Source of the DNA: Ahaetulla prasina
Taxonomy: Eukaryota; Chordata; Lepidosauria; Squamata; Colubridae
Direction of reading: 5' to 3'
Length of the DNA: 64,000 bases
Assembly: GCF_028640845.1 (NCBI RefSeq)
Contig: NC_080539.1
Location: 104,310,554-104,374,553 of the forward strand
Shown: in pieces, positions 55,348-64,000 of the stretch
Numbering within the stretch: the first letter of the stretch is position 1
Layout: every line of letters starts with the position of its first letter
Position numbers and translations under genes: made by a program
The notes under the pieces: generated by a model
What the model was told of the DNA's origin: nothing
Databases searched by the model: none
The model's input: the letters and a program-made list of their open reading frames with translations, nothing else

Positions 55348-58146
55348 GAAATCGGAAGAATTGCAGCAAGACTGGCTGGAAATTAGCGGGCTCCGATGAG
55401 CCCAGCAAAAATCCAGCCAGATAAACAGCTGTTGGGGGATCTTCGGACTGGAACCGTCTTGTAGGGATGGTGAAGAAGGAGAAGAGACTCGAACGACCAA
55501 GAGGAACAGGTAAGTTTCTTGGAAGGTCGGAGGCAGCTTTTCGATCCGGCAGCGGGGACGGCGGCCATTAAAAATGACCGCTTTGAAGCTGGAGCAACCA
55601 GAATAAGATTTTGTGCAGGACCAGTGTTTGGATGGAGTACTGGTACCGGGTGAGTGATTGGCCAACTCACAGGTAAAAAAGGAAATTTCTTTTTTTAAAA
55701 AGCTTTAAAAGATCCTGGCAAGGAAACAAATTGCTAACTGGCACTTGGGAATTTTGATGGAGGGAAAAGAACAAAGAGGAAGTAAAAGTATCAAAGCCCA
55801 GAAAAGAAAACTTTATATTTGGATTTAAAATTTGGAGAAATTAAAACCAATATAAGAAAAGGAAACCCAAGGGAAAATATTTTTTAATGAAGATTTGAAA
55901 GAATTTTGACAGTTTTGAAGTATGAGGGAAGAACAAAGAGGAGGTTAACATATTAAAGCCCAAGAAAGGAAATTTTACAACTGGATTTAAAACTGAATTT
56001 GGAGAAATTAAATTAAATTAAATTTGGAGAAATTAAAAACAATAAAAGGAAAAGCAATTTGAGAGAAAGTATTTTCTATGTGGATTTAAAATACTTTTGT
56101 AAACTGAATACTAAGCTACTTGGTCTCGACTTCTAAAGGAGGTGAACAATAATAAAGCTGGAGTGGATTGGATAAACATTTGTACTGGATATTACCTAGA
56201 AATAAAAAAGACACTATATAGACTAAAATTTTAATTAAATATAGGTAGTTTATAGTTTATAAATATATTATAAACTAATACTATGGAGGCTTGGATGTAT
56301 AAGGAATTAATTGAGACACTTAAAAATGTGTGTAAATCAATAAAGGGCAATAAAAAGTCAGAAACTTTGTGAGAGCACACAAAACAGGAAAAAGAGAATA
56401 TAAATGAGAAACAAGAAAATGATATTGAAGGAACAAGAATTGAAGGCAAAATGTTTGATGATTACACTGGGATTTACAGTGGCAAAAAAAGAATGGGGGG
56501 GGGAATATTTTACCCAAAAAAAGCAATCTAAGGGAAGAGAAGGAAATGGGAAAAAGATTGGGTAACAGCAGGGGGCGAATTATACGAGTGATGGAGTCAA
56601 AAGTTAGAGCAAGGATTCAGGAGAAAAGATACAATAAATATAAAAATAAACAAAAAAGAAGAAGATCAGAAAATAGGATGAAAGGAGAAAATCATTAAGA
56701 AGTGGAATTCTGGTGAGACCAGGAGAAAATGGCTAAAAGGGAAAGAATAGTGGAAAGGAGGAAGGGAATTAAGATATATATTAGTAGATCTAAGGGAACT
56801 GTATTAATAATAGTAATTGTGAATGTAAAAAGTAAATATGATGATGTTTATTATGTATTGTAAAATGGAACAGCAGATGAAATATGAAGTGGTAATTAGG
56901 TTTAATTATGAAAATAATTGAAAATAAGATACAAAACTGAAATGTAAAAAAAAGGTGTGATGGGGATTTTGATATAATATGTTGGATATGAGGAAATAAA
57001 ATAATTAATGGATGCTATAATAGAAGTTAGGAATTAAGGGCAGAGAGTGATATTGCTTATTATGTATTAAGAAGAGATAAGATAAGATGTGGAAGATCAA
57101 TTAAGTTAAAGGGTTTCAATGTAAGAATTGAATAAGTTGAAGTTTATTGTTTGTAACCAAAAAATGTGATGGGGATTATAAAACATAATTTATAAATAGA
57201 GAAATAAGATAATTAATTGAAGCAATGCTATGAAATTAGGATTTGTAGGGTGGATAGTGATACTGTTTACATATTAAGTATTAAGAAGAGATTAAGATAA
57301 GATTAAAAAATAGAGAAAAAAAGAATATTATGGCAGAAAATGAAATATGTAAATTGTATCTGGAAAAAACAAAAAAGAAGATTGGAATAGATTATAAAAA
57401 TCAATATATAATTATGTTATTTATTTATTTTATTTATTTATTTTGTCATAACAATATATGTAGGTACAAAAAGATTATATAATATATAAACACATATATG
57501 GGTAAATATAAGGAGGTATAAGCATATATGTATATAGGAAGAAGAAAAGAAAAACAATAGGACAGGAACGGTAGGCACGTTTTGTGCGCTTATGCACGCC
57601 CCTTATGGTCCCCTTAGGAATGAGGTGAGGTCAATAGTAGACAGTTTTTGGTTGAAGATTTCAGGATTATGGGAAGAGACCACAGAGTCAGGTAAAGTAT
57701 TCCAAGCACTGATGATTCTGTTACAGAAGTCATATTTTCTGCAATCTAGATTAAAGCGGTTGACATTAAGTTTAAATCTATTGGTTGCTCTAGTATTATT
57801 GCAATTGAAGCTGAAGTAGTCTTTAACAGGAAGGACATTACAATAGATGATTCTGTGAGTTAAACTTAGGTCTTGTCATAGGCGACGGAGTTCCAAGTTT
57901 TCTAAGCCTAGGATTTCAAGTCTGGTGGGATAAGGTATTTTGTTGTTTTCAGAGGAATGGAGAACTCTTCTTGTAAAATATTTCTGGACACATTCAATTG
58001 TATTGATGTCAGAGATGTGGTGAGGGTTCCAAACAGGCGAGCTGTATTCTAGAATTGTTATAAATTGTAAAAGATGTGACCGGGTCAATACTCTATTCAT
58101 AAAATATGTATGTAAAAGAAAAATTTAATAAAACTTGCCTAAATAA
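55348..58146 (+). mobile_element. L1-like insertion with 5' leader, 17-bp TSD
   Basis: Flanked by exact aaaaatccctttttatt copies (55331-55347, 58147-58163), with an aataaaacttgcctaaat end and an A-rich tail. The 5' end is a GC-rich leader (55348-55680, with gacggcggccatta) like an L1 5' UTR. There follow two related ~170-bp segments in direct order (from ~55755 and ~55920), both with gaacaaagagga and ggatttaaaa. A decayed frame starts at ATG 56283 (MEAWMYKELIETLKN), with a stop after 29 codons. Nothing resembling ORF2 is present in 2.8 kb, and a CR1 fragment occupies 57418-58090. Probably another non-autonomous L1 derivative. Confidence 0.65.
57418..58090 (-). mobile_element. CR1/L3-like LINE 3' end nested in the L1-like element
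   Basis: Minus-strand coding at 57876-58100: ILEYSSPVWNPHHISDINTI, ECVQKYFTRRVLHSS, LEILGLENLELRRL. 3' UTR signature aggacaggaacggtaggcac on plus (~57560) and an (attt)n tail at 57418-57447. Its family matches 25015-25760. It inserted into the L1-like element before or after that element's own arrival; the host tail resumes at ~58090. Confidence 0.8.
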
Positions 58147-58803
58147 AAAAATCCCTTTTTATTAAGTTACTGTGAATTTCTCTCATTCACGCTCAGCAAA
58201 GTCTTTCAAGGGAGAATTTACAGTCATAGACTTTATCTGGCTTGGAGAGCTGCCAAACCAATATCTTTAAAACTTGGCAAGGAGTCTAGGAGAGTCACAA
58301 ACCAATTAGGCGAACTAATTGTCTCCTTCAAACTCCACTCCCCTTTTGCTCCTCCTTTCAGGGGCCAGGGGCCATTCATCGTCCACCTGTGGCCTTACTC
58401 CCAAGTTGACCCTTGTTCTTTAGCTGTTCCCTTCGTCTGGCAATTCTACGCATGCGCACGCTGGGAACAGGCTCCATTTGTTCGTCTGCCTCACTCAAGT
58501 CTGATTCTGAAGACACCTGATAACTAGCATCCAGCCCTGGCCCCCTCTCTGCCTCTGACCCAGAGCACTCATGAGATCCTTCTCCAGACTCCAGGGCTGG
58601 CCCATGTTCCTCCCCAACCTCCTCACTGTCCGAATCCACTGCCAGCTCTGCTGGCTGCTGGTGGGCCACAACAATAACATGTTGGAATAGAGCAATAATA
58701 GTTGGAATAGAGCAATAATAGTTCTCTGACTCTTCCTTGGGAGTCCTCTCCCTTGTCTGTATGACATACCCTGTCCTGAACTTTGTAAACCAGCTGCCTT
58801 CCC

Positions 58804-60210
58804 ATGTGGAGCAGGCCCCCAGTCCACCAGGTGGCCGACTGGGTGAGGAGGGGGTGGCCCCTTGGGCAGTTGGCTTCCGAGTTTCAACCTTACAAGGTCA
58901 GGCAGCATGAAATTTCTATCATCAGAGGCTGCCTACTCTGGGGCTCCCGAGTGATAATTCCAGATGAGCTCCGTGGCCGGATCCTCAATGTCTTGCATGA
59001 AGGCCACCCAGGCATCGCCCGCATGAAGGCGTTAGCCCGCAGTTACCTGTGGTGGCCAAGGCTAGATGGGGAAATCGCTGAGTGGATGGCCGGGTGCCCA
59101 AGGTGCCAGATCCATAGAGCAGCTCCTCCAGCGGCAGTGGCCACTGAATGGGAGATGCCAAAAAGCCCCTGGGCCCGCATCCACATAGATTTTGCCGGCC
59201 CCATCCAAGGTCACATGTTGTTGATTATCGTTGACGCTTACTCTAAGTCGGTCGAGGTTGTCTCAATGACCTCTACCACCTCAGAGGCACTGATCCATGC
59301 ACTTAAGAGAGTTTTCGCCACTCATGGTTTGCCTGATGTTTTAGTGTCAGATAATGGGCCGCAGCTAACCTCAGCGGCCTTCCAAGCATACCTGGCAAAG
59401 CAGGGCATTCGCCACGCCACTATTGCTCCATTTCGTCCTGCCTCGAATGGCCTGGCTGAAAGGACAGTCCGCTCAGCTAAAGAAGTCCTAGCTAAATTAG
59501 TTTCCGGAGATTGGCGAGACAAAATAGCGACCTACCTATTGGCACAACACACCACTCCATGCCCCACGACTAACCGCTGCCCGGCAGAACTGCTGATGGG
59601 CCGGCAATTGAGGACTGTGTTAGATCGTTTGCACCCTGAGTACTCGCCAGAGAAACCCCCTGATTCTACCGGTGGAGCCCGCGCATTCCAAGTGGGGGAT
59701 TGGGTGTATGCCCAGCATTTTGGGGGGGACCCGCGGTGGCTACCAGGTCAAATAGAAGAAGTGACCGGCCCCCATTCATACCGGGTTCAGTTGGAAGATG
59801 GTCGCATGTGACGGCGCCATGTGGATCAACTGCGCCGCCGCCACATGCCCCCATCCAATGTACCGAGCAACACAGATCTGGCCACATCAAATCAGCCACC
59901 ACCTGTACAAAGCAACGAGTCCCATCCAGAAAACATGCCCAACCCTGATAGTCCACCCACAACTTCACCAGCTGTCGATTTACCTCAAAGGCCACATCAG
60001 GACCGGTCCAACGAGTTTCCATCCAGCGTGGCTGAACAAGCCCCAGAAGTTCGTGAAGTTCCTGTGCGGGTCCCATCAACAGCACCTGGTACGGTTGTAC
60101 TGCGCAGGTCAGAGCAAGCCAGAAGACGCCCAGCCTACTTGGCCGATTATGCTTGTGCAATCCGGGAAGGGAGGGGTGTTGTGTTCGGCTGGAGAACACG
60201 TCACCAGTAA
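58804..60210 (+). pseudogene. Ty3/gypsy pol: integrase and C-terminal tail
   Basis: Starts in the zinc-binding N-terminus of integrase (H65/H68 in LHEGHPG, C98/C101 in CPRCQ). The catalytic core follows with D129 (HIDFAGP), D183 (VSDNGPQ) and E219 (NGLAERT), a DD35E spacing. Then comes a chromatin-interaction-like region (FQVGDWVYAQ, LPGQIEEVTGPHSYRVQL). A TGA at 59809-59811 interrupts the frame, which continues in the same phase to TAA at 60208-60210 with a proline-rich tail. The protein integrates element cDNA. Protease, RT and RNase H are absent, so the element is 5'-truncated. The reading frame crosses the polypurine tract and the first 33 bases of the 3' LTR. It resembles K02A2.6-like vertebrate Ty3 elements. 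Confidence 0.9.
60164..60176 (+). other. Polypurine tract
   Basis: gggaagggagggg abuts the LTR start, as required for plus-strand DNA priming. It also encodes part of pol (Arg-Glu-Gly-Arg-Gly). Confidence 0.88.
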
Positions 60211-60424
60211 CCAGCAGTTGATTGGTTAACCGCCGATGCTATAGCCGGCGGGAGAATTAAGGAGCTCCTATTGGCTGAGCTGTTGACAGCTCCAATATAA
60301 AATGGCTGTCAGTTTAGAGCTTGCTCACTTGCTCACCTCAGTTAATTGTTTGTAGTTAATAACAGAACTGTTAATGGTTCTCCTGTGTTGCCTCACTTCT
60401 TGCTGTTGTTTTGCAAATACAACA
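60177..60424 (+). mobile_element. 3' LTR of the Ty3/gypsy element, 248 bp
   Basis: Starts tgttgtgttcggc, ends gcaaatacaaca; an inverted CCAAT (attgg, ~60270) and a TATA-like ccaatataaaatgg (60292-60305). The terminal tgttgtg is shared with the five solo LTRs, but the rest is unrelated and much shorter. No 5' LTR is in the window. Confidence 0.85.
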
Positions 60425-60429
60425 GGAGT

Positions 60430-61425
60430 ATTGATGAAAGATTCAACTGCCTACTATACAGACAATTTTTATTCCTGATATGGTCAAGAAGTCATTTGAA
60501 AAAGGAAGAAAAAATGTTGGGCCAGCCCAGCTCACTCAATTATTCTCTTTTTCTTTGCCCAAAAGATCTATCCAGTGACATTTTAAAAGTCACCTTAAGT
60601 TCAAAGAACAGATTTCATTATGATGTGTGTTTGACAGTTGATATATGTTGTGTGGCTGCCTGGAAGTTCTTCATTAACATTAAAATATATGCTTATCTTG
60701 TTCATTCATTTCAGGAAATCCTTCTATTTGAACGCAGTCTCCAGAGGTGGTCAAAGCTGGGTGTGGATAAGCAGCTGGCTGATCTTGAAAAGGTTTTTTG
60801 TACTTGCCAGTCATTGCTCACATGAAAACGTCTTGGGGGCAGGGAAGGAAGTTCTAAAAATATCAGTTTCTATTCTATGCACATAGTTTTACCAACAACA
60901 TCCTTTCCTGTGAATGGAATGGATCACTTAAAGGACTGAACAAAACGTATATGAGGTCTATAGCTCACCTTCTCTTGATCTAGCACAACAGCATATGCCT
61001 TACATGCGGACCTTGGCATCTTCCATCTGAAGAATCCAACTGTAGCTGATATAACCCTGGACCTAGTGTAGAACAAGCTTGTGTTTTCTTTTTTCCATTC
61101 TGGTTTTCATCTGGTTTGATGAAAGTTAATTTGTTGTAGAAACCCTGCTTTTAAAAAAATAAGAATTTCATAAAATGTTCATAGACAGACATGAAGTTCT
61201 TCCACTTACTTAGCTAGAAGGTGACCAATGGATGTGTGGAACACAGCTGTCTTTCATTGTTCAGTCCTCTTTTCTTACCACGTCAACTACCTCCAGTGGT
61301 GAGCCCTCGTAGCCCCAAACCTACTGGCAAAGCTAAATTTTAATACCAGAGTTCTAACCTCTGATACTTGAGTATTCCATAGGGTAAGGGTAACAGCAGA
61401 AAAGGTTCCTCTCCTTGACCCTGCC
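60430..61425. other. Unannotated stretch
   Basis: A 159-codon frame (60346-60825) begins inside the LTR and runs out, with no recognisable domain. Not called as a gene. Confidence 0.45.
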
Positions 61426-61429
61426 TACT

Positions 61430-61730
61430 GAAATTCCTTAGCAAATAGAGTCTGTAGTTGGCCTCTTCTGTTGGCACGAGTGAGGCAGGTTAGTCCTATT
61501 GGGCTCCTCAGATACCCTGGACCCATGCTGTATAGGGCTTTAAAAAAACATCTTGAATTGGACTTGGAAGCAAACTGGTAATTAACGCAACTCACACAAC
61601 AGCAGAACTGTGTGCACTGCTGCATTCTGTATAATTGTGGCCTTTTCAAGGGTAGCCCCAGTTAGAACGCATTGCAATAATCCATCTTTGAGGGAGATAG
61701 GCGGTCTAGAAATATGAAATATAAATATAA
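61430..61730. mobile_element. Old reptile repeat, LINE-like
   Basis: ttgaattggacttggaagca, aagggtagccccagttagaa and cgcattgcaataatcca are phrases typical of an old dispersed amniote repeat, followed by a LINE-like tail (gataggcggtctagaaatat). Family assignment is tentative. Confidence 0.4.
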
Positions 61731-61799
61731 AATCCAACCAAGAGATGACTAGGGAACGAGTGACCATATCACAAATACTAATTAGTGTGTACTTTCTAT

Positions 61800-62030
61800 C
61801 AGCTTGGCCATAGTGGTTAAGGCACTGGGCTAGAAAGCAAGAGACCATGAGTTCATCTCATCTTGGCCATGAAAGCCAGCTGGGTGACCTTGGGCCAATC
61901 ACTATCTCTCAGCCCGACTCATCTCAGAGGTTATTGTTGCGGGTAAAATAGGAGGAGGAAAGCATACTGGATATGTCCTCCACCTTGAGTTATTCATAAA
62001 AATAATCAAATAGGAATATATATAAATAAA
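61800..62030 (+). mobile_element. tRNA-derived SINE
   Basis: cagcttggccatagtggtta head, agagaccatgagttcatctc, ccttgggccaatcactatct, aaaataggaggaggaaagc, then caccttgagttattcataaa and an (aaat)-rich tail. An uninterrupted relative of the SINE at 17033. Confidence 0.8.
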
Positions 62031-62139
62031 TTAAATAAAAAATTGAAAATTCAATTAATGAGATAGTTTTAGAAATTCTCTTCTAAGACTGCATGTTCAA
62101 GATCATTCTCCTAGAGTTGATTTCTAAACACAAATTACA

Positions 62140-62335
62140 GAATAACAGAGCTGAAAGGGATCTTGGAGGTCTTTTAGTCCAACCTAAAGGGAGATCCTCT
62201 ACCATTTCAGACAAGTGGCTGTCCACTCTATTCTTAAAAATCTCCAGCGATGGAACACCCACAACTTCTGGAGGCGGGCTGGTTAACTGTTCTCACTGAC
62301 AGGAAATTTCTCTTTATTACGAGATCCATGTGATG
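62140..62335 (-). mobile_element. CR1 LINE 3' end fragment
   Basis: Plus strand aacagagctgaaagggatct, agtccaacctaaagggagat and acttctggaggcgggctg are the antisense CR1 3' end, parallel to 23561-24260. Severely truncated. Confidence 0.72.
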
Positions 62336-62569
62336 CTTGAGGGCTAATATAACAATATAGAAGTATTACTGCATCCAAATGTCCCACATGATATGATGAG
62401 ACCCTCTAAGAACCTTGGAAGGTTAGTTGTGTGTTCCTTCTATAAACCAAGTTTCTAACCTTTCAGAAGATTACCAATGGATATTTATATGATAGCAACA
62501 ATATATACAATAAATGATTTGCCATAGCTTGCTTCTGGGATTTTCTTCTCTTTTCTTTTTTTGGCAACT

Positions 62570-62690
62570 TCTCAATTTAATTTATAGTTCTGGAATTTCC
62601 TGGTGGTTTTCCATCTGAACACTAATCAATGCATGGTGCTTGACCAAGAGAATGGAGACAAATGACTTCAAGTGGTTTGTAAAAAAGAAA
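62570..62690 (-). mobile_element. Possible 5S-related SINE remnant
   Basis: tctggaatttcctggtggtt followed by ttccatctgaacactaatca mirrors the 5S-derived segment at 43990 and 45300. Weak match; could be chance. Confidence 0.3.
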
Positions 62691-63137
62691 AGAAAAGAAA
62701 GTTTTTAAAAAATCTAAGGATTAACAACAAAGTAGTTGACTGAGGATGTTGGACTGTCACTGAGAAGACACAGGTTCGAACCATCCTCAGCTATGGAGTT
62801 TCACTATGGACCTCTGACTCTATAATTTTATTTCAGCCCAATTTATTTCACAGGACTGTTATGTAGAAAAAGGATCAGAAGGGAGTGCTATGTATACTAC
62901 TGGGGCAAAATATCAAAAATAATACTTATCACCATTGTCCAATTTGACTTGTCTGGGCTGCATAGAGTGAAGATGAATTATATTGGGCCACATATACAAT
63001 ATATAATATAGCTGATGAATATAAATAATAAAAATATTTAAAAATAAAGGAAGTTTGTTATCTTGCGGGGCTACATTACTAGCTTTCCAGGGCCACATAC
63101 AGCCCACAAGGCAGGGGTTAGACATTATATCTTATAT

Positions 63138-63264
63138 CAGAGGTGGGAAACAATGCCCTTTTATGATTTGTGAACATCAATTCCCAGAATTCCTGAGCCA
63201 GCTGGCTCTGGAATTCTGGGAGTTTGTCCACAGGTCATAAAAGGGCCCCCATTCCCTATCTCTG
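63138..63264. mobile_element. Near-perfect palindromic MITE
   Basis: A 127-bp element starting cagaggtggg and ending ccctatctctg. The two halves (63154-63201 and 63202-63248) are inverted copies meeting at the perfect palindrome agccagctggct (63196-63207). cccagaattcc and ggaattctggg lie at symmetrical positions. The 8-bp flanks match at 5 of 8. Confidence 0.75.
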
Positions 63265-63418
63265 CTTTAAATGATAAATCAGAGAGGGGCATCATTTAAG
63301 ATTTTCTTTCCCGTTGGGAAAGGTGGATTTAATTTTCCACATTTTCAGGCTTCTAACTGATAATTACTTTAGCTTCAGTTGGCTTTTTTTTTAAAAAAAA
63401 AATCAGAATTCAGTTCTA

Positions 63419-63443
63419 ATAAATAAATAAATAAATAAACAAA
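63419..63443. repeat. (AAAT)n microsatellite
   Basis: Short aaataaataaat run. Confidence 0.85.
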
Positions 63444-63589
63444 CATTATTTTAAAAATAGTAACTTAATCTGATTTTTAGGTAAACATGTAATAGTGTTA
63501 TTTTTGACCAGCTCATTTCTGATTAAGCAGGTTTTAAATCTTTTTAGAAGTTAATATTGAGTTTGAGTTACCATACAGCACTTTTGGCA

Positions 63590-63895
63590 GTTTATTTAAA
63601 GGTTTGTGAACCCCTTTGAATTAAAAATATTCCTGCAAAAGGATGACCTGAAATGTAATCTGTTCTCCATATTAGTCCTAAAACTGGGTAAAGCAAACCC
63701 AATGAAACAGATGAGTTCACAATATTATACTTATTCATTTATTCAATGGGGGAAATGATTAAAAACTACACACTGGTGTGAAGCACAAGTATGTGACCCT
63801 CTAGGATTTTCAGTTCATTTGAATGGAAAATTAAAGTCAGGTGGAATGGGATGATAATCAGGGGTGAATGTGGGGGCATACTGATAAGAGTTCTA
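63590..63895 (+). mobile_element. Tc1-like transposon terminal region, decayed
   Basis: aaaggtttgtgaaccccttt, tttattcaatgggggaaat, aagtatgtgaccctctagga and ggtggaatgggatgataatc form the recognisable left end of a widespread vertebrate Tc1 family. The transposase region is not reached before the sequence diverges at ~63895. Confidence 0.55.
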
Positions 63896-64000
63896 TATGA
63901 GTAATAATTTGGATGCTAAAGTTTCTCTACCTTTTCCCTTTTGGTTCAAAAAAAAATCTGATTACTGTACTTTCAGCCTGAGGCAGCTGCCAAAAGCGTA

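Larger units (their letters stand above)
55281..58673 (-). mobile_element. Solo LTR (Ty3/gypsy-like), split by an L1-like insertion
   Basis: The two pieces 58673-58164 and 55347-55281 together make a 577-bp LTR, close to the 571 bp of the relative at 30770. On the minus strand it starts tgttgtggcccacc and ends aggtcagaaca. Flanks are acaac (55276-55280) and ataac (58674-58678), 4 of 5 matching. The open frame from LTR base 2 spans ~98 codons (AVDSDSEEVGEEHGP ... RMRRIARRREQLKNKGQ) and ends at 58376. The insertion point lies in the 3' part, outside this frame. Confidence 0.85.

Noticed and set aside
58674..60424. An intact, mobile Ty3/gypsy element
   Set aside because: The 5' LTR, gag, protease, RT and RNase H are missing, and pol has an in-frame TGA at 59809.
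60346..60825. 159-codon plus-strand frame after the Ty3 LTR
   Set aside because: It begins on a non-ATG codon inside the LTR, has no recognisable domain and has AT-rich background composition.

Overview
This window is vertebrate nuclear DNA, and its repeats point to a squamate reptile, most likely a snake. It holds two Sauria-type SINEs with Bov-B-like ends, CR1/L3 (Snake1-like) LINEs with pentanucleotide tails, L2-like LINE ends, Penelope-like elements (PLEs), many small hAT MITEs with 8-bp target duplications, Tc1 elements, and Ty3/gypsy-like LTRs with 5-bp target duplications. No host protein-coding exon or host RNA gene could be supported. The sequence reads as intergenic or intronic DNA, with long AT-rich stretches between repeats.

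Layout. 1-2.5 kb: an L1-like element carrying ORF1 but no ORF2, with 16-bp target duplications, sits inside a fossil LINE. 2.6-12.3 kb: SINEs, MITEs, and CR1 and L2 fragments. 12.75-14.7 kb: a minus-strand Snake1-type LINE split by a solo LTR and a SINE. 14.8-19.3 kb: MITEs (one nested in a SINE), a PLE terminal piece and an L2 end. 20.33-22.65 kb: a compound hAT-like element with a 113-bp tandem array and a nested Snake1-type LINE, followed by a second solo LTR. 23.5-29.9 kb: two CR1 fragments, another LINE, a tRNA SINE and a Sauria SINE. 30-31.6 kb: MITEs, an LTR and a SINE. 32.7-35.7 kb: CR1 ends and a PLE whose RT keeps a YVDD box. 36.3-41.2 kb: MITEs, a PLE with 50-bp inverted ends set in (GT)n/(CA)n arrays, and a fourth LTR. 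43.9-49.1 kb: 5S-rRNA-related SINEs, a LINE fragment split by a MITE, and a Tc1 element. 50.5-54.7 kb: MITEs, a Sauria SINE and L1/L2 ends. 55.3-60.4 kb: a fifth LTR split by an L1-like insertion, then the 3' half of a Ty3/gypsy element (integrase, polypurine tract, 3' LTR). 61.4-64 kb: degraded repeats and a Tc1-type terminus.

Four points stand out. (1) The ORF1-only L1 has an open 250-codon ORF1 and matching target duplications. (2) All five large solo LTRs keep a reading frame of about 100 codons at their 5' end. The separate Ty3 element shows pol running through its polypurine tract into its LTR in the same phase, so the solo LTRs probably encode a polyprotein C-terminus. (3) Two PLE families carry hammerhead-like motifs, and one has mirror-image ends embedded in dinucleotide repeats. 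(4) Nesting gives a readable order of insertion at several loci.
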